Shown: positions 16,450 to 28,651, numbered from the stretch's first letter. The stretch: 64,000 bases of DNA from Desulfurobacterium thermolithotrophum DSM 11699 (GCF_000191045.1 NC_015185.1:124001-188000); one strand, 5' to 3'. Made by a program: numbers and translations. Notes: a model not told the origin generated them from the letters alone.

Positions 16450-16492
16450 TTTATTGCTCCCTACTCAAGTAGTATGAAAGTTTTATGTATAA

Positions 16493-16520
16493 ATCATATC
16501 AAATATTCTAAAAAAATCAA
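16493..16520 (-). promoter_or_regulatory. Candidate promoter of the TonB-dependent receptor
   Basis: On the minus strand TTGATT (16515-16520), a 16-base spacer and TATGAT (16493-16498) lie 43 bases before the GTG start, in an AT-rich gap after the rpoC terminator. I could not recognise a Fur box with confidence. Confidence 0.55.
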
Positions 16521-16533
16521 TAGTGAATAACAA

Positions 16534-16562
16534 ATAAAAAAGCCCCGCTTTTAGCGGGGCTT
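16534..16562 (-). terminator. Terminator of the rpoBC operon
   Basis: On the minus strand AAGCCCCGC, loop TAAAA and GCGGGGC are followed by TTTTTTATTTG, 25 bases after the rpoC stop. A strong GC stem in AT-rich DNA. It ends the long tRNA-Thr to rpoC transcript. Confidence 0.93.
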
Positions 16563-16587
16563 AAAGTTTTTTTTTAAGAATTACAAA

Positions 16588-19500
16588 TTACTGGTTTTCT
16601 TTTACTTTTTCACAATAATCCCATGTGACTTTTCTATACTCTTTTCTTCCCGTTCCAGCAGGAATGAGTCTTCCAATGATTACGTTTTCTTTGAGACCTC
16701 TTAAGTAATCTTTCTTACCGGCAATAGCAGCTTCTGATAGAACTCTTGTTGTTTCCTGGAAGGAAGCTGCTGAAATGAAGGAATCTGTAGACAGAGCAGC
16801 TTTTGTTATACCTGTGAGAACAGGCTTTGCTTTTGGTGGTTTCTTACCTTCTTTAAAGAGTTGCTCTCTAACTTTTTCAAACTCTTCTCTATCAACAACT
16901 TCTTCTACTAAGAAGTTACTATCTCCAGAGTCTTCAATTCTAACCTTAGAAAGCATCTTTTTAATAATTACTTCAAAGTGTTTGTCGTTAATATCTACAC
17001 CTTGAGCTCTATAAACGGATTGAATTTCATCAAGTAAAAATCTTGCAACTGCTCTTTCTCCAAGAATTGCGAGAATGTCGTGAGGATTTAGCTGACCATC
17101 TGTGAGAGGCTCTCCCGCCTTAACAAAATCTCCTGTTCTAACGTAAATATACTTTCCTTTTGGAACTTCGTATTCTCTCTTAACTCCTGTTTCAGGATCA
17201 AGTATTGTAATCTTTTTCTTGTTCTTTTCAGTCTCTACATACACTTTACCGCTAATTTCTGCAAGGATAGCAGTATCTTTTGGTCTCCTTGCTTCAAAGA
17301 GCTCTGCAACCCTTGGAAGACCACCTGTAATGTCCTTTGTACCTCCAATTCTTCGTGGAAGTCTTGCAAGCTGAGCTCCGATTTCAACCTTTTCACCTTC
17401 TTTAACCATTATTCTTGCACCAACTGGAAGAGGATAAAAGTCTATAACTTCTCCATTTTCATCAAGAAGTTCTATTGTTGGTTCGTATGGAAGTGTTCTG
17501 TATTCAAGAACAACAGGTTCAGTTTCAGAGACGGTAATTCCTGGAAGAATATCTTTGTACTTAACAGTACCATTTCTTAGAGCAAGAATAGGTATAGCGT
17601 GTGGATCCCACTCAGCAAGTATTTGACCTTTCTGAACTTTATCACCATCTTTTACTTTGAGAACAGCAGCATATGGAAGGTCATACCTTTCAAGATGCTT
17701 TCCGTTCTTTTCATCAACAACAGCAATTTTTCCAGCTCTGTTAATAACTATTATGTTTCCTTCCTTATCCGTAATTGTATTAACATCAAATATTCTTACG
17801 ATTCCATCGTGCTTAGCTCTGTATTCAGAAGCTTCAGCACCACGCATAGCGATACCACCGATGTGGAAGGTACGCATTGTTAGCTGAGTACCAGGTTCAC
17901 CAATAGACTGAGCAGCAATGATACCTACCGATTCTCCAATCTGAACCGGTCTTCTTCTTGCAAGGTCTCTTCCGTAGCACTTAGCACAAACGCCAAATGG
18001 TGCACGGCATGTGAGAACTGATCTTATTTTTACTGTATCTATTCCAAGATCTTCAATTCTCTCAGCAGTTTCATCTGTAATCTTTTCGTCTTTTTTAACT
18101 AGAATTTCACCTGTTACAGGATCAACGATATCTTCAGCAGCATATCTTCCGGCAATTCTCTTAGATAGAGGAATAACTATTTCACCAGCTTCAATAAGAG
18201 CAGAAACTTCTATTCCGTCATCACATCCACAGTCTTCCATTGTTACAATGACATCTTGAGCCACATCTGCAAGTCTTCTTGTAAGATATCCCGCATCAGC
18301 AGTTTTTAAAGCAGTATCGGCAAGACCTTTTCTTGCACCGTGGGTTGAGATGAAGTATTCAAGAACTGTCAGACCTTCACGGAAGTTTGAAATAATAGGC
18401 GTTTCAATAATTTCACCGGAAGGCTTGGCCATAAGACCTCTCATACCGGCAAGCTGTCTAATCTGTGTCTGACTACCACGAGCTCCAGATTGAAGCATCA
18501 TGAACACAGGGTTGAAAGTACCATCGTTTGGAAGTCTTCCACGAGAATTAAGGTCGTGACTTTTCATGTATTCCATCATGTCTTTTGTTAGCTGTTCTGT
18601 TACTCTGGTCCAAATATCAACGATCTTGTTGTAACGTTCGTCTTTGGAAAGGAGACCTTTTCTGTATCCTTCTTCAATTTCAGCAACTTCTTTCTTAGCT
18701 TTTTCAATAAGTTCTTTCTTAGAAGGTGGAATATGAAGGTCATCAATAGAAATTGAGAGTCCGCCAAGTGTTGCTTGAATAAATCCAGCTTCTTTGATTC
18801 TATCAAGCATATCAACAGTAACTTCATTACCAAGCTTTTTATGTATATCTCCAATAAGCTCGGCGACTGCTTTCTTTGTCATTACTTTATTTACAAATGG
18901 ATAATTTTCAGGAAGAAGAGTGTTGAATTTAACTCTTCCAACTGTAGTTGTGATTATTTCTGGCTTACCGGATTCTGTTTTATTTTCAGGTATTCTTACC
19001 TTGATTTTTGCATGGAGCTCTACTTCTCCAAGGTCAAGAGCTTTAAGAACTTCATCTATGGATGAAAATACTTTTCCTTCTCCTTTCGCTCCACTTTTTT
19101 CAAGAGTCATGTAGTAAAGACCTAAAACCATATCCTGAGATGGAACTGCAAGTGGCTTTCCGTGAGCTGGAGAGAGTATGTTTTGTGTAGAGAGCATGAG
19201 AGTATAAGCTTCAAGTTGGGCTTCTAAAGAAAGTGGAACGTGGACAGCCATCTGGTCGCCGTCAAAGTCTGCGTTAAACGCAGTACAGACAAGCGGATGG
19301 AGCTTAATAGCTTTACCTTCAACAAGAACCGGCTCAAAAGCTTGAATTGAAACTCTGTGAAGTGTTGGAGCACGGTTTAGAAGAACTGGATGCTCTTTAA
19401 TAACTTCTTCAAGACATTCCCAAACTTCTGGTTCTTGTCTTTCAACCATTTTCTTAGCTTGTTTTACAGTGTTAGCATAACCCTTTTCTTCTAGTCTCCT

Positions 19501-21000
19501 GTAAATAAATGGCTTGAAGAGTTCAAGTGCCATTACTTTTGGAAGACCGCACTGGTGCATTTTGAGTTCAGGACCTATAACGATAACAGCACGACCTGAG
19601 TAATCAACCCTTTTACCAAGAAGGTTCTGTCTAAATCTACCTTGTTTACCTCTTAAAACATCAGATAGAGACTTAAGAGGATGTCCTTTAGAACTCTTTA
19701 CAGGTCTTCCCCTTCTTCCGTTGTCGATAAGTGTGTCTACTGCTTCTTGGAGCATACGTTTTTCGTTTCTAATAATGATGTCTGGAGCATCAAGCTCTAT
19801 AAGTCTTTTTAGTCTGTTGTTTCTGTTGATAACTCTTCTATAAAGGTCATTAAGGTCAGAAGTTGCAAATCTTCCACCTTCAAGAGGAACAAGTGGACGG
19901 AGTTCTGGTGGAAGAACAGGAAGAACTTCAAGAACCATCCATTCAGGCTTGTTATCGGAATTGAGAAAAGATTCAACTACTCTTAACCTTCTTACAAGCT
20001 TTTTAAGCTTCGCTTCTGTTGTGTCTTTTCTTGTAGCTCTTCTTATTTCTTCTTTAAGGAGTTCTTTACTTTGAATTTTTCCTTGTTCAACTAAGAAATC
20101 AACATACCAATCAAGAGCTCTTCCACCTTTTTCTACTTCAATGTTTACTTTATCCTTTAAAACTTTGTATTCGTTGTACTCAATTATCTGTCCTTTCTCG
20201 AGGTTTGAATCACCTGGGTCTGTAACAACGACAAGGACATTTTTCACAATACCAACAATTGTGTCTTCAGAAAGTCCTGTGTAGTAGGAAAGTGTTTCAA
20301 CTGCAGTCTTAAATACGTTAGGAAGTCTTTTCTGAAGGTCTGCGTTGATAGAACTAATTTCTCCTGAGTACATTCTTATTTCTTCACGGAGCTCTTCTGC
20401 AAGCTCTTCAAGGTCAACTCTTTTTAAGGCTTCTTTTATTCCATCAGCACCAATTCCAACTTCGAAAGCATCTTCTCCAAGTTCTTCTACTTTTTCTCTA
20501 TACTCCTCTTCTGTAAGAATTTGGAACTTTTTAAGACCTGTTTCTTCTTCATCACCTGGATCTAATACAATGTAGCTTTCAAAGTAAACAACTCTTTCAA
20601 CTTCTCTAACAGAAAGTCCTAAGAGAGCTCCTATCTTACTTGGAACAGACTTTACGTACCAGATATGTGTACATGGAGCAGCGAGCTCTATGTGTCCAAA
20701 TCTTTTTCTTCTTTCTTTTGAAAGGGTTACCTCAACTCCACATCTATCACAAACAACACCTGCATATTTTGAACCTCTATACTTTCCACAAAGACATTCC
20801 CAATCTCTAATAGGACCAAATATTCTTGCACAGAAAAGGCCATCTCTTTCAGGTTTTAATGTTCTATAGTTTAGAGTTTCAGGAAGCTTTACCTCACCGT
20901 GAGACCATTCTCTTATTTTCTCTGGAGAAGCAAGTCCAATTTCTATTGCATCAAAGTCAAAAGTTTTAGGCTCTTCAGAGAAGACAATTTCTTTCTTCAC
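16588..21000 (-). CDS. rpoC: DNA-directed RNA polymerase subunit beta'
   Basis: A 1470-aa beta' subunit. The N-terminal zinc site CLCGKYRG...CDRCGVEV, the active-site [15 protein letters not shown] (catalytic Mg-binding aspartates), bridge helix region [19 protein letters not shown], second zinc site [13 protein letters not shown] and the C-terminal [15 protein letters not shown] are all visible. The GTG start has AGGAGG upstream. It lies 54 bases behind rpoB with a hairpin between. Length is near the Aquificota/Proteobacteria type, not the very long form of Thermus. Confidence 0.98.
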   Translation of the reverse strand: MKKEIVFSEEPKTFDFDAIEIGLASPEKIREWSHGEVKLPETLNYRTLKPERDGLFCARIFGPIRDWECLCGKYRGSKYAGVVCDRCGVEVTLSKERRKRFGHIELAAPCTHIWYVKSVPSKIGALLGLSVREVERVVYFESYIVLDPGDEEETGLKKFQILTEEEYREKVEELGEDAFEVGIGADGIKEALKRVDLEELAEELREEIRMYSGEISSINADLQKRLPNVFKTAVETLSYYTGLSEDTIVGIVKNVLVVVTDPGDSNLEKGQIIEYNEYKVLKDKVNIEVEKGGRALDWYVDFLVEQGKIQSKELLKEEIRRATRKDTTEAKLKKLVRRLRVVESFLNSDNKPEWMVLEVLPVLPPELRPLVPLEGGRFATSDLNDLYRRVINRNNRLKRLIELDAPDIIIRNEKRMLQEAVDTLIDNGRRGRPVKSSKGHPLKSLSDVLRGKQGRFRQNLLGKRVDYSGRAVIVIGPELKMHQCGLPKVMALELFKPFIYRRLEEKGYANTVKQAKKMVERQEPEVWECLEEVIKEHPVLLNRAPTLHRVSIQAFEPVLVEGKAIKLHPLVCTAFNADFDGDQMAVHVPLSLEAQLEAYTLMLSTQNILSPAHGKPLAVPSQDMVLGLYYMTLEKSGAKGEGKVFSSIDEVLKALDLGEVELHAKIKVRIPENKTESGKPEIITTTVGRVKFNTLLPENYPFVNKVMTKKAVAELIGDIHKKLGNEVTVDMLDRIKEAGFIQATLGGLSISIDDLHIPPSKKELIEKAKKEVAEIEEGYRKGLLSKDERYNKIVDIWTRVTEQLTKDMMEYMKSHDLNSRGRLPNDGTFNPVFMMLQSGARGSQTQIRQLAGMRGLMAKPSGEIIETPIISNFREGLTVLEYFISTHGARKGLADTALKTADAGYLTRRLADVAQDVIVTMEDCGCDDGIEVSALIEAGEIVIPLSKRIAGRYAAEDIVDPVTGEILVKKDEKITDETAERIEDLGIDTVKIRSVLTCRAPFGVCAKCYGRDLARRRPVQIGESVGIIAAQSIGEPGTQLTMRTFHIGGIAMRGAEASEYRAKHDGIVRIFDVNTITDKEGNIIVINRAGKIAVVDEKNGKHLERYDLPYAAVLKVKDGDKVQKGQILAEWDPHAIPILALRNGTVKYKDILPGITVSETEPVVLEYRTLPYEPTIELLDENGEVIDFYPLPVGARIMVKEGEKVEIGAQLARLPRRIGGTKDITGGLPRVAELFEARRPKDTAILAEISGKVYVETEKNKKKITILDPETGVKREYEVPKGKYIYVRTGDFVKAGEPLTDGQLNPHDILAILGERAVARFLLDEIQSVYRAQGVDINDKHFEVIIKKMLSKVRIEDSGDSNFLVEEVVDREEFEKVREQLFKEGKKPPKAKPVLTGITKAALSTDSFISAASFQETTRVLSEAAIAGKKDYLRGLKENVIIGRLIPAGTGRKEYRKVTWDYCEKVKENQ

Positions 21001-21028
21001 TACTGAATCCTCCTGATGGGGTTTAAAT

Positions 21029-21047
21029 GCCCCCTGGAAACGGGGGC
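21029..21047 (-). other. Hairpin between rpoB and rpoC
   Basis: GCCCCC and GGGGGC pair around a 7-base loop in the 54-base rpoB-rpoC gap. No T-run follows on the minus strand, so it is more likely an mRNA processing or stability element than a terminator. Confidence 0.5.
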
Positions 21048-21054
21048 AGAAAGA

Positions 21055-24000
21055 TTATTCTTCCTCTTCAACGTTTTTGATGAACTTAACATCAAGAGCA
21101 AGTGCTTTAAGTTCTCTTACAAGAACGTTAAAGGACTCAGGGAGTCCTGGTTCAAATGAATATTTACCTTTAACGATAGCTTCATATACTCTTGATCTAC
21201 CTTCAACGTCGTCAGACTTAACAGTTAGCATCTCCTGGAGCGTATAGGCAGCGCCGTAAGCTTCAAGCGCCCATACTTCCATCTCACCAAATCTCTGTCC
21301 ACCAAACTGCGCCTTTCCACCAAGAGGCTGTTGAGTGATGAGAGAGTAAGGACCAGTAGAACGAGCGTGAATTTTATCGTCAGCAAGGTGAATGAGTTTT
21401 AGCATGTACATATAACCAACTGTTACATCTTGGTCAAAAGGTTCACCAGTAAGACCGTCGTAAACTTTAAGTCTTCCAGTTTCAGGAAGACCAGCACGTT
21501 TTAAGAGTTCTTTGATTTCTTCTTCTTTTGCACCATTAAAGATTGGAGACTCAAACTTTATTCCTTTGCTAAGTTTTTTGGCAACTTCTTTAAGTTCATT
21601 ATCAGATAGAGAATCAATGAGCTTACTTATTCTTTCGTCGTTGTAGATAGCCTTAATTTCTTCTCTAACTTGCTTGAGTCCAGCTTTCATTAGCTTTTCA
21701 ATCTTTTCACCAAGAGCTTTTGCAGCAAGTCCAAGGTGAACCTCAAGTATCTGTCCGACGTTCATACGGGATGGAACACCAAGTGGGTTAAGAACTATAT
21801 CGATAGGTGTACCATCTTCAAGGAATGGCATGTCTTCAACAGGTCTAATCTGGGAAATAACACCTTTGTTACCGTGGCGACCTGACATCTTGTCGCCGAT
21901 TGTGAGCTTTCTCTTTGTAGCTATGTAAACCTTAACCTTCTTATTAACTCCTGCTGGGAGGTCATGTCCCATTTCAAGAGCAGCTTTTTTCTCTTCATAG
22001 ATGTTTTCAACAAGAGCGATCTTGTCAACAGCTCTAAGTCTTATCTTCTTGAGTTCTTCAGTTGCTTTTTCATCGTCAATAACAGATGGCTTTCTAAGAG
22101 CAAAGAAAACCATTTGCTCTACTTTGTCTTCTGTAATTGTCTCTCCTGCAGAAAGAACAAGGTTTCCAGCTGCATCGTAAACATCTTCCCTAACTTTCTT
22201 TCCAAGAATAACCTCAGCAGCCTTTCTGTCTCTATCTTTCTTAATAAGAGCAATCTCCTCTTGTTTTTCTCTTTCAAGTCTTGCTTTTTCTTCAGCTTCT
22301 ATAAGTTGAGTTCTTGGATCTTTCTTTTCACCTTTTCTTGAAAGTATCTTGACGTCTATTACAACTCCTTCAACACCGTGAGGAACATATAGGGAAGAAT
22401 CCTTAACTCCCTTAGCTTTTTCACCAAAGATTGCTTGAAGGAGTTTTTCTTCTGGAGTTAATACTTGTTCTCCTTTAGGAGTAACTTTACCAACAAGTAT
22501 ATCTCCAGGTTTAACGTAAGTACCAATTCTTACAATTCCAGATTCATCAAGATTTCTAAGGAGAGATTCAGAAACATTAGGAATATCTCTTGTAATTTCT
22601 TCTCTACCAAGTTTTGTTTCTACAGCCTCACACTCAAATTCCTGTATGTGAATAGACGTATAGACATCATCCTTTAAGAGTCTTTCACTAACAAGGATAG
22701 CGTCTTCAAAGTTGTAACCTCTCCATGGCATAAAGGCAACAAGTACGTTCTTTCCAAGGGCAAGTTCTCCGTTTTCCATAGAAGGACCATCGGCAATAAT
22801 CTGTCCCCTCTTAACTCTGTCACCCTTTCTAACAATAGGTCTTTGATTAATACAAGTTTTCTGGTTGGATTTCTGGAACTTCTTGAGTTCATAAACATCA
22901 AATCCTGTATCTACAGAAATTCCCCCTTCTTCTATCTCTTCAGGATCAACTCTTACAATAATTTTATCTGCAGTTACGCTCTCTACAATTCCAGATCTTT
23001 TAGCAACTACTGCACTACGGCTATAAAGTGCCACTTCTTTTTCCATTCCGGTTCCAACAAATGGTGCCTCTGTCTTAATAAGAGGCACAGCTTGACGCTG
23101 CATGTTTGAACCCATGAGGGCACGGTTAGCGTCATCGTGCTCAAGGAATGGAATTAAAGATGAAGAAACAGAGAATACCTGCTTTGGAGAAACGTCCATG
23201 AACTGAACTTCTTCTCTCTTTACGAGTTTAAATTCGGCCTTATGCCTTGCCATTACAGTGTCGGCGGCAATGTAGCCGTTTTCATCAACAGGAGCGTTAG
23301 CCTGAGCAATTACGTAGTTTTCTTCTTCCTCTGCTGTCATGTAGACTATTTCATCTGTAACTTTTCCGTTTACAACTTTTCTATAAGGCGTTTCAAGGAA
23401 TCCAAGCCAGTTTATCCTTCCATAAGTTGTTAAGGAGTTAATAAGACCAATGTTTTGACCTTCTGGAGTTTCAATTGGACAGATACGACCGTAATGGGAT
23501 GGGTGAACGTCACGAACTTCAAATCCAGCTCTCTCTCTTGTAAGACCTCCAGGACCAAGAGCAGATAGTCTTCTCTTATGTGTTGTTTCAGCAAGTGGGT
23601 TTGTCTGATCCATAAACTGACAAAGAGAAGTGAGTGTGAAGAATTCCTTAAGTGGATTTAAAGCAGTTCTTGGATTGATTAAGTCTTGTGGCATTACAGA
23701 ATCAACATCGGCAACGGCAAGTTTTTCCTTTACTGCTTTTTCAAGTTTAAATAGACCTGATTTAAATGCAATTTCTGCAAGCTCTCCAACACCTCTAACT
23801 CTTCTATTTCCGAGGTGATCAATGTCATCGTATTCTCTTAAACCTGCGTGAACTTCAAGTAAAGCTTTAACCGCACCTATAATGTCGGCTTTATGAAGAA
23901 TTCTTCCTGCATCGTCATAATCTGGTTCAACAGGAATCTCTTCTATGTTAAGAGAAGCTAATTTCAAAGCAACTTCGCTATTGATAAGTGTTCCTTTTGG

Positions 24001-25395
24001 AACAACGATATCTCCTTCTTCGTTATAAATATCTTCAGCTACTCTTAAAGGAGGTAGCCATTCTATCGATTTTAAGTCTTCTTTAGTAAGTTTTGAAAGT
24101 TTTTCTTTAGGATAAACTTTCTCGTTTATTTTTGCTCTACCAACTCTTGAAAGGTCATAGTTTTTGGTACTAAAGAACATGCTTTCAAATAGTTTTTTAG
24201 CCCCTTCTACAGTAGCAGTATCTCCAGGCCTTACTTTTCTAAAAATTTCAACGTAAGCAGCGATAAGAGGATCGTCTATTTTCTCTCTTACCCTGTCTCT
24301 TTTTTCTTTTCTAAGAGTATTAACTATGACTGCACCATAAGGAGTTGCTTTGCTGTGAATTGCTTTAAACTCAGCACCTTCAGGAAGTTTTCTAGAACTT
24401 GTAGAAAGTTCTTCGTAAGCTTCTTGTACAATCTCTCCTGTTTCTGGATCTATGACATCACTTACAAGGTAGTAACCTGTAAGTTCTTCTTGTGTTTTGA
24501 TTTCTCCTGTTTTAATATTTACAACTTCTCCATTTTCTACTTTTACAACTTCTCCATTTTCTACTTTGAAAGTTTCGATAGCATCGCCGTAGAAAAGATT
24601 GAGGATTTCTTCATCAGTTCTTATTCCAAAAGCTCTTAATAGATAAGTTCCAATAAATCTTCTTTTTCTATCTATCTTAGCATAGAGAATTTCGTTGTAG
24701 GGAATTTCAAATTCAAGCCATGATCCCATTGCAGGGATTATGCTTGCAATATCAATAATTCTTGCAACTTGAGTTGTTTTTGATACTTCACTTTTAAAGA
24801 AAAGTCCTGGGGATCTATGAAGCTGACTAACAACTACCTTTTCGGTTCCATTTATGATAAAAGTTCCCCTTTCTGTCATAAGGGGAATTTCACCAAAGTA
24901 CATTTTGTTTTCTTTAATAATTGGAGCTATTTTTTCTCCTGTTTTTGGATCTTTTTGCCATATATGGAGCTCAAAAAGAACTCTTAAAGGTGCGCTATAG
25001 TCAATACCTCTTTCTTTACATTCATCTGGAGAATATTTTGGTCTAAATACTACTTCCATTCCACACTTTGGACATACAACTCCCTTTCCGCCGAGCCCTT
25101 GAAACTTTCCACACTTACAATACCAATCTCCTATTTCATAACCTTTATAATGAATCTCAACTCCTGAAGATTCGTCAACGATGGGAAAAGCCTGTCTGAA
25201 AGCAGATTCAAGACCAACATTTTCTCTTTTATCTGGAGCTTTGTTTAACTGTAAGAATCTTTCATAAGATTCAAATGGAAATTGGAGTAGATCTGGAATA
25301 GGGAATGTCTCTTTTCTCTTTGCAAAACTTTTTCTTGGAAGAGAGGTTATTTTTTTAGTTTCTACGGAAGGGGCTGCTTTTTGGATTTTTCCCAT
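21055..25395 (-). CDS. rpoB: DNA-directed RNA polymerase subunit beta
   Basis: A 1446-aa beta subunit. The rifampicin region [65 protein letters not shown] and the C-terminal [38 protein letters not shown] are all present. The N-terminal half contains a zinc-finger-like insertion (YCKCGKFQG...CPKCGME) at about residues 70-90 and a lobe insertion with a tandem repeat of KVENGEVV (24521-24567). ATG 25395 follows GAGGT. Its 5' gap to rplL carries a hairpin that may reduce polymerase expression relative to L7/L12. Confidence 0.97.
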   Translation of the reverse strand: MGKIQKAAPSVETKKITSLPRKSFAKRKETFPIPDLLQFPFESYERFLQLNKAPDKRENVGLESAFRQAFPIVDESSGVEIHYKGYEIGDWYCKCGKFQGLGGKGVVCPKCGMEVVFRPKYSPDECKERGIDYSAPLRVLFELHIWQKDPKTGEKIAPIIKENKMYFGEIPLMTERGTFIINGTEKVVVSQLHRSPGLFFKSEVSKTTQVARIIDIASIIPAMGSWLEFEIPYNEILYAKIDRKRRFIGTYLLRAFGIRTDEEILNLFYGDAIETFKVENGEVVKVENGEVVNIKTGEIKTQEELTGYYLVSDVIDPETGEIVQEAYEELSTSSRKLPEGAEFKAIHSKATPYGAVIVNTLRKEKRDRVREKIDDPLIAAYVEIFRKVRPGDTATVEGAKKLFESMFFSTKNYDLSRVGRAKINEKVYPKEKLSKLTKEDLKSIEWLPPLRVAEDIYNEEGDIVVPKGTLINSEVALKLASLNIEEIPVEPDYDDAGRILHKADIIGAVKALLEVHAGLREYDDIDHLGNRRVRGVGELAEIAFKSGLFKLEKAVKEKLAVADVDSVMPQDLINPRTALNPLKEFFTLTSLCQFMDQTNPLAETTHKRRLSALGPGGLTRERAGFEVRDVHPSHYGRICPIETPEGQNIGLINSLTTYGRINWLGFLETPYRKVVNGKVTDEIVYMTAEEEENYVIAQANAPVDENGYIAADTVMARHKAEFKLVKREEVQFMDVSPKQVFSVSSSLIPFLEHDDANRALMGSNMQRQAVPLIKTEAPFVGTGMEKEVALYSRSAVVAKRSGIVESVTADKIIVRVDPEEIEEGGISVDTGFDVYELKKFQKSNQKTCINQRPIVRKGDRVKRGQIIADGPSMENGELALGKNVLVAFMPWRGYNFEDAILVSERLLKDDVYTSIHIQEFECEAVETKLGREEITRDIPNVSESLLRNLDESGIVRIGTYVKPGDILVGKVTPKGEQVLTPEEKLLQAIFGEKAKGVKDSSLYVPHGVEGVVIDVKILSRKGEKKDPRTQLIEAEEKARLEREKQEEIALIKKDRDRKAAEVILGKKVREDVYDAAGNLVLSAGETITEDKVEQMVFFALRKPSVIDDEKATEELKKIRLRAVDKIALVENIYEEKKAALEMGHDLPAGVNKKVKVYIATKRKLTIGDKMSGRHGNKGVISQIRPVEDMPFLEDGTPIDIVLNPLGVPSRMNVGQILEVHLGLAAKALGEKIEKLMKAGLKQVREEIKAIYNDERISKLIDSLSDNELKEVAKKLSKGIKFESPIFNGAKEEEIKELLKRAGLPETGRLKVYDGLTGEPFDQDVTVGYMYMLKLIHLADDKIHARSTGPYSLITQQPLGGKAQFGGQRFGEMEVWALEAYGAAYTLQEMLTVKSDDVEGRSRVYEAIVKGKYSFEPGLPESFNVLVRELKALALDVKFIKNVEEEE

Positions 25396-25467
25396 ACTGA
25401 CCTCTTCTCTAAGGATTATTTTGGGTTCAAAGGAACTTAAAAATTACCTATTCCTCAAATGCGATAA

Positions 25468-25494
25468 GGGAGACTACCCCATTGGCAGTCTCCC
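25468..25494 (-). promoter_or_regulatory. Attenuator-like hairpin between rplL and rpoB
   Basis: GGGAGACT and AGTCTCCC pair around an 11-base loop 38 bases after the rplL stop. There is no T-run, so it is either a leaky terminator or an RNase III-type processing site. In E. coli the same gap carries an attenuator and a processing site; the parallel is inference. Confidence 0.55.
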
Positions 25495-25532
25495 AGCAGA
25501 AATTATATACCTTTAGGATAAACTTTCAAGAG

Positions 25533-25919
25533 TTACTTAACTTCTACTTCAGCACCAGCTTCTTCAAGTTTCTTCTTAATTTCTTCAGCTTCTTCTTTAG
25601 AAACACCTTCCTTAACTGGCTTTGGAGCATTGTCTACAAGTTCCTTAGCTTCCTTAAGACCTAATCCTGTAACTTCTCTTACAACTTTAATAACGTTGAT
25701 TTTCTTAGCACCTGGAGACTTAAGAATAACATCAAATTCTGTCTTTTCTTCAGCAGCAGCACCTGCAGCAGCACCTGGAGCAGCAACAGCACCTGCAGCA
25801 ACTACAGGCATATCAGATACGTCAAACTCTTCCTTGATAGCGTTGATGAGGTCAACAAGCTCAAGAACTGTCATGTTTTTGATAGCTTCGATGATTTGTT
25901 CTTTTGTGATTTCTGCCAT
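25533..25919 (-). CDS. rplL: 50S ribosomal protein L7/L12
   Basis: A 128-aa stalk protein. N-terminal dimer domain ([24 protein letters not shown]), an Ala/Gly/Pro-rich hinge (about residues 39-57) and the factor-binding C-terminal domain [40 protein letters not shown]. It recruits EF-Tu and EF-G to the ribosome. It lies 23 bases after rplJ in the rplKAJL-rpoBC operon with its own GGAGG site. Confidence 0.98.
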   Translation of the reverse strand: MAEITKEQIIEAIKNMTVLELVDLINAIKEEFDVSDMPVVAAGAVAAPGAAAGAAAEEKTEFDVILKSPGAKKINVIKVVREVTGLGLKEAKELVDNAPKPVKEGVSKEEAEEIKKKLEEAGAEVEVK

Positions 25920-25942
25920 TTCTTTAAACCTCCTTTTTTACT

Positions 25943-26470
25943 TTATGCTGATTCTTTTTCAGCTTTAACATTTTCAAGAACTGTAACAAGCTTTTGGAAT
26001 AGATTGTCAAGAGACCATGCAACAGCATTAACAGGATACTTAAGAGTAAATGCGAGCTGACCAAGGAGTTCTTCTCTTCCAGGAAGAGAAGCAAGTTGTT
26101 TGATCATTTCAACATCAGCAACTTTTCCTTCTACAACAGCTGCTTTAAACTTAAGCTTGGAGTCTTTTTCCTCAAAGAACTCCTTAAGAGCTTTTGCAGC
26201 TGCTACTATGTCATCAAAGGCAAAAACAATTCCAGTTGGTCCAGTAAAAGCATCTTTAATTTGCTCTACAGGTGTGCCTGGATAAGCATACCTCATAAGA
26301 GTATTCTTAACAACTTTGTATTCTGCTCCTACTTCTTTAAGAGACCTTCTAAGTTTGTTGCTTTCTGCAACTGTCATTCCGTCAAAATTTGTAAGAATAA
26401 CAAGAGAAGCTTTTTCAAACTTCTCTTTAAGTTCTTTTACTATCTGTTCTTTAGCTTTTCTCGTTTTCAA
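25943..26470 (-). CDS. rplJ: 50S ribosomal protein L10
   Basis: A 175-aa stalk base protein that anchors L7/L12 dimers. TRKAKEQIVKELKEKFEKASLVILTNFDGMTV, EVGAEYKVVKNTLMRYA and the C-terminal SLPGREELLGQLAFTLKYPVNAVAWSLDNLFQKLVTVLENVK are typical. The 189-base gap to rplA holds an L10 leader through which L10-L12 can repress its own mRNA. Confidence 0.98.
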   Translation of the reverse strand: MKTRKAKEQIVKELKEKFEKASLVILTNFDGMTVAESNKLRRSLKEVGAEYKVVKNTLMRYAYPGTPVEQIKDAFTGPTGIVFAFDDIVAAAKALKEFFEEKDSKLKFKAAVVEGKVADVEMIKQLASLPGREELLGQLAFTLKYPVNAVAWSLDNLFQKLVTVLENVKAEKESA

Positions 26471-26498
26471 AGGAGTTACCTCCTAAATAATTAATTTC

Positions 26499-26626
26499 CG
26501 GCGGGAGTGTAGAGGGAAGGGCATAGTGGAGGGAGAGAAAAATTACGCTCTCTGGTCTCAGTAGGCTGCCTTTTTCAGGCATTTAAGCTATGCACCTACC
26601 CTCTACGACCACCGCAAACTGCAACG
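26499..26626 (-). ncRNA. Ribosomal protein L10 mRNA leader
   Basis: On the minus strand, GTAGAGGG near 26601 pairs with CCCTCTAC near 26510 to close a multi-helix leader that contains GTAGGTGCATAGCTTAA, ATGCCTGAAAAAGGCAG and CCTACTGAGACCAGAGAGC. The last two hairpins and the GGUGC / GCCUACUGAG pattern are those of the L10 leader family, which binds the L10-(L12)4 complex. It ends just before the rplJ Shine-Dalgarno. Based on recalled family features, not a covariance search. Confidence 0.85.
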
Positions 26627-26659
26627 GTAATTCTATTCAAAATTCTTTTATTGTCAACC

Positions 26660-27382
26660 TTATTCTGCTGATTGAGCTCTGTTTATTGCATCAAAAATGT
26701 CAACCTTAACACCAGGATCCATTGTAGCTGAAACAGCAATGCTCTTTACATACTGCCCTTTAGCTCCTGATGGTTTGACAGCTAAAATAGCCTTTAAAAG
26801 AGCAACTGCGTTTTCAAGAAGCTTTTGTTCATCAAAGGATACTTTTCCTATTGGAGCATGGACAATACCAGCTTTTTCAACTTTAAAGTCTACCTTACCG
26901 CTTTTAGCCTCTTTAACTGCCTTTGCAATATCAAAAGTTACAGTACCTGTTTTAGGGTTAGGCATAAGACCTCTTGGACCTAAAATCCTTCCGAGCCTTC
27001 CCACCTTACTCATCATGTCTGGAGTAGCAATTAAAATATCAAAATCTAGCCATCCTTGCTGAATCTTCTGTATAAGATCATCTCCACCGACAAAATCTGC
27101 TCCTGCTTCCTGAGCTTCTTGAAGCTTTTCACCTTGAGCTATTACTGCAACTTTTCTTTCTTTACCAAGACCGTGAGGTAAAACAACACTACCCCTTACC
27201 ATTTGATCTTGGTATTTTGGATCAACGTTGAGCCTTACTGCCATCTCTACTGTTTGATCAAAGTTTCTCTTTGTCACATCAGCCATTTTCTTTACAAGGC
27301 CGATAGCTTCATCAAGTGGATAAAGTTTGCCCCTTTCAATAAGGGCTAGAGCGTTCATATACTTCTTTCCGTGCTTTGGCAT
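26660..27382 (-). CDS. rplA: 50S ribosomal protein L1
   Basis: A 240-aa L1 stalk protein, binding 23S rRNA and helping E-site tRNA release. [83 protein letters not shown] and [21 protein letters not shown] are family marks. Start follows GGAGG. It lies 85 bases after rplK. Confidence 0.98.
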   Translation of the reverse strand: MPKHGKKYMNALALIERGKLYPLDEAIGLVKKMADVTKRNFDQTVEMAVRLNVDPKYQDQMVRGSVVLPHGLGKERKVAVIAQGEKLQEAQEAGADFVGGDDLIQKIQQGWLDFDILIATPDMMSKVGRLGRILGPRGLMPNPKTGTVTFDIAKAVKEAKSGKVDFKVEKAGIVHAPIGKVSFDEQKLLENAVALLKAILAVKPSGAKGQYVKSIAVSATMDPGVKVDIFDAINRAQSAE

Positions 27383-27420
27383 TTTCTCCTCCTATCGGCA
27401 CAGTTTTCTCAAAATGCCTC

Positions 27421-27434
27421 CCACCGCTCGGTGG
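27421..27434 (-). promoter_or_regulatory. Hairpin in the rplK-rplA gap, possible L1 mRNA site
   Basis: CCACCG and CGGTGG pair around CT, followed on the minus strand by GAGGCATTTTGAG before the rplA start. L1 often represses its operon by binding such a site. I cannot confirm the L1 loop motif by eye, so this is tentative. Confidence 0.35.
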
Positions 27435-27467
27435 TTAGTTAATTGGTTGAATCGTTAAGTAGTTCAA

Positions 27468-27893
27468 CTATTCAACTACTTTTACTCCCATGTTCTCAGC
27501 TGTTCCAGCTATGATTTTCATAGCTGACTCAATGTCATAGCAGTTAAGATCCTGCATCTTCTGTTCAGCTATTTGTCTTAACTGTTCCTTAGTAATCTGT
27601 CCAACCCATTCTTTCTTTGGTTGGTGAGCTCCCTTTTCTATACCTGCAGCTTTCTTAATAAGAACAGATGCAGGAGGTGTCTTGAGAACAAAAGTAAATG
27701 ACCTGTCTGCATAGATGGTAATAACTACCGGAATAACGAGTCCTTTCTTATCAGCTGTAGCTGCGTTAAATGCCTTTACAAACTCCATGATGTTTACACC
27801 ATGTTGTCCCAATGCTGGTCCAACAGGAGGTGCAGGAGTTGCCTCACCGGCAGGCAGCTGCAGCTTCACTTCAGCTACAACTTTTTTTGCCAT
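27468..27893 (-). CDS. rplK: 50S ribosomal protein L11
   Basis: A 141-aa protein of the GTPase-associated centre. [36 protein letters not shown] and [34 protein letters not shown], with [25 protein letters not shown] at the end, match L11. It lies 20 bases after nusG. Confidence 0.98.
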   Translation of the reverse strand: MAKKVVAEVKLQLPAGEATPAPPVGPALGQHGVNIMEFVKAFNAATADKKGLVIPVVITIYADRSFTFVLKTPPASVLIKKAAGIEKGAHQPKKEWVGQITKEQLRQIAEQKMQDLNCYDIESAMKIIAGTAENMGVKVVE

Positions 27894-27913
27894 TTCTTCC
27901 TCCGTTTAAGTCC

Positions 27914-28651
27914 TTAGCTTATTTTCTCAATCTGGTCAAACTCCAGCTCGACCGGAGTTTGTCTATCAAAAATGTTAACCAAAACTATAATCTTTTCACG
28001 CTCTGGGTCAATCTCTGAAATGCTACCTTCGAAGCCAATAAATGGTCCTTCTTTAATTTTTACCTTATCTCCAATATCAAACTTAAGTTTCTTGATTTTT
28101 GGAACTCCTTTTTTGAGTCTTTCTCTCATAGCTTGAATTTCTGCTTCTGGAACAACAACAGGTTTCCCCCCCGCACTTACAAATCCAAGTACTCTTGGAA
28201 CACGTCTTATTGTACTTTGAACATTCTTATCAAGATCTGCTTTGATAAATATATATCCAGGATATAGTTTATCTCTTAATTCTATTTTTGCCTCTACTTT
28301 ATTTTCTGGACATTTTATTTTTTGACCAATTTTTTCTATTGGTTTATCAGGAATACACTTTTTCTTTTCGCATTCGCAAGATTCTACCCATACTTTTCCG
28401 TCTTCTATTTTAAATACGACTTTTTTTCCTTCTTCTCCTTCTATTTCATGAATTCGAGGTTCACCTCTTAAAGGAATTTCCCCCTTTTCTTTTCCTGCTA
28501 CTTTAAAAATAACTTTTTCTACCGCTGGAATAAATATTTCTTCTACTTTATTTTCTAGTCCTTCTTCTTTTAGAGCTTTAAGAATGTTAGCTTTAACTCT
28601 GTTTTCAAATCCAGACTGAACATGGAGTGAATACCACTTTTTCTCTTCCAT
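27914..28651 (-). CDS. nusG: Transcription termination/antitermination factor NusG with insertion domain
   Basis: A 245-aa NusG. The NGN domain is split: WYSLHVQSGFENRVKANILKALKEEGLENKVEEIFIP, an insertion (about 51-125), then LYPGYIFIKADLDKNVQSTIRRVPRVLGFVS. The KOW domain FDIGDKVKIKEGPFIGFEGSISEIDPEREKIIVLVNIFDRQTPVELEFDQIEKI ends the protein. The insertion position recalls the extra domain of NusG in Aquifex and Thermotoga, and here it holds C92, C94, C99 and C114, a possible metal site. NusG binds RNA polymerase and couples it to the ribosome. Confidence 0.96.
   Translation of the reverse strand: MEEKKWYSLHVQSGFENRVKANILKALKEEGLENKVEEIFIPAVEKVIFKVAGKEKGEIPLRGEPRIHEIEGEEGKKVVFKIEDGKVWVESCECEKKKCIPDKPIEKIGQKIKCPENKVEAKIELRDKLYPGYIFIKADLDKNVQSTIRRVPRVLGFVSAGGKPVVVPEAEIQAMRERLKKGVPKIKKLKFDIGDKVKIKEGPFIGFEGSISEIDPEREKIIVLVNIFDRQTPVELEFDQIEKIS

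Noticed and set aside
25739-25806. GCAGCAGCACCTGGAGCAGC-type repeats that look like a microsatellite.
   Set aside because: They encode the Ala/Gly/Pro hinge of L7/L12, which is low-complexity by nature.
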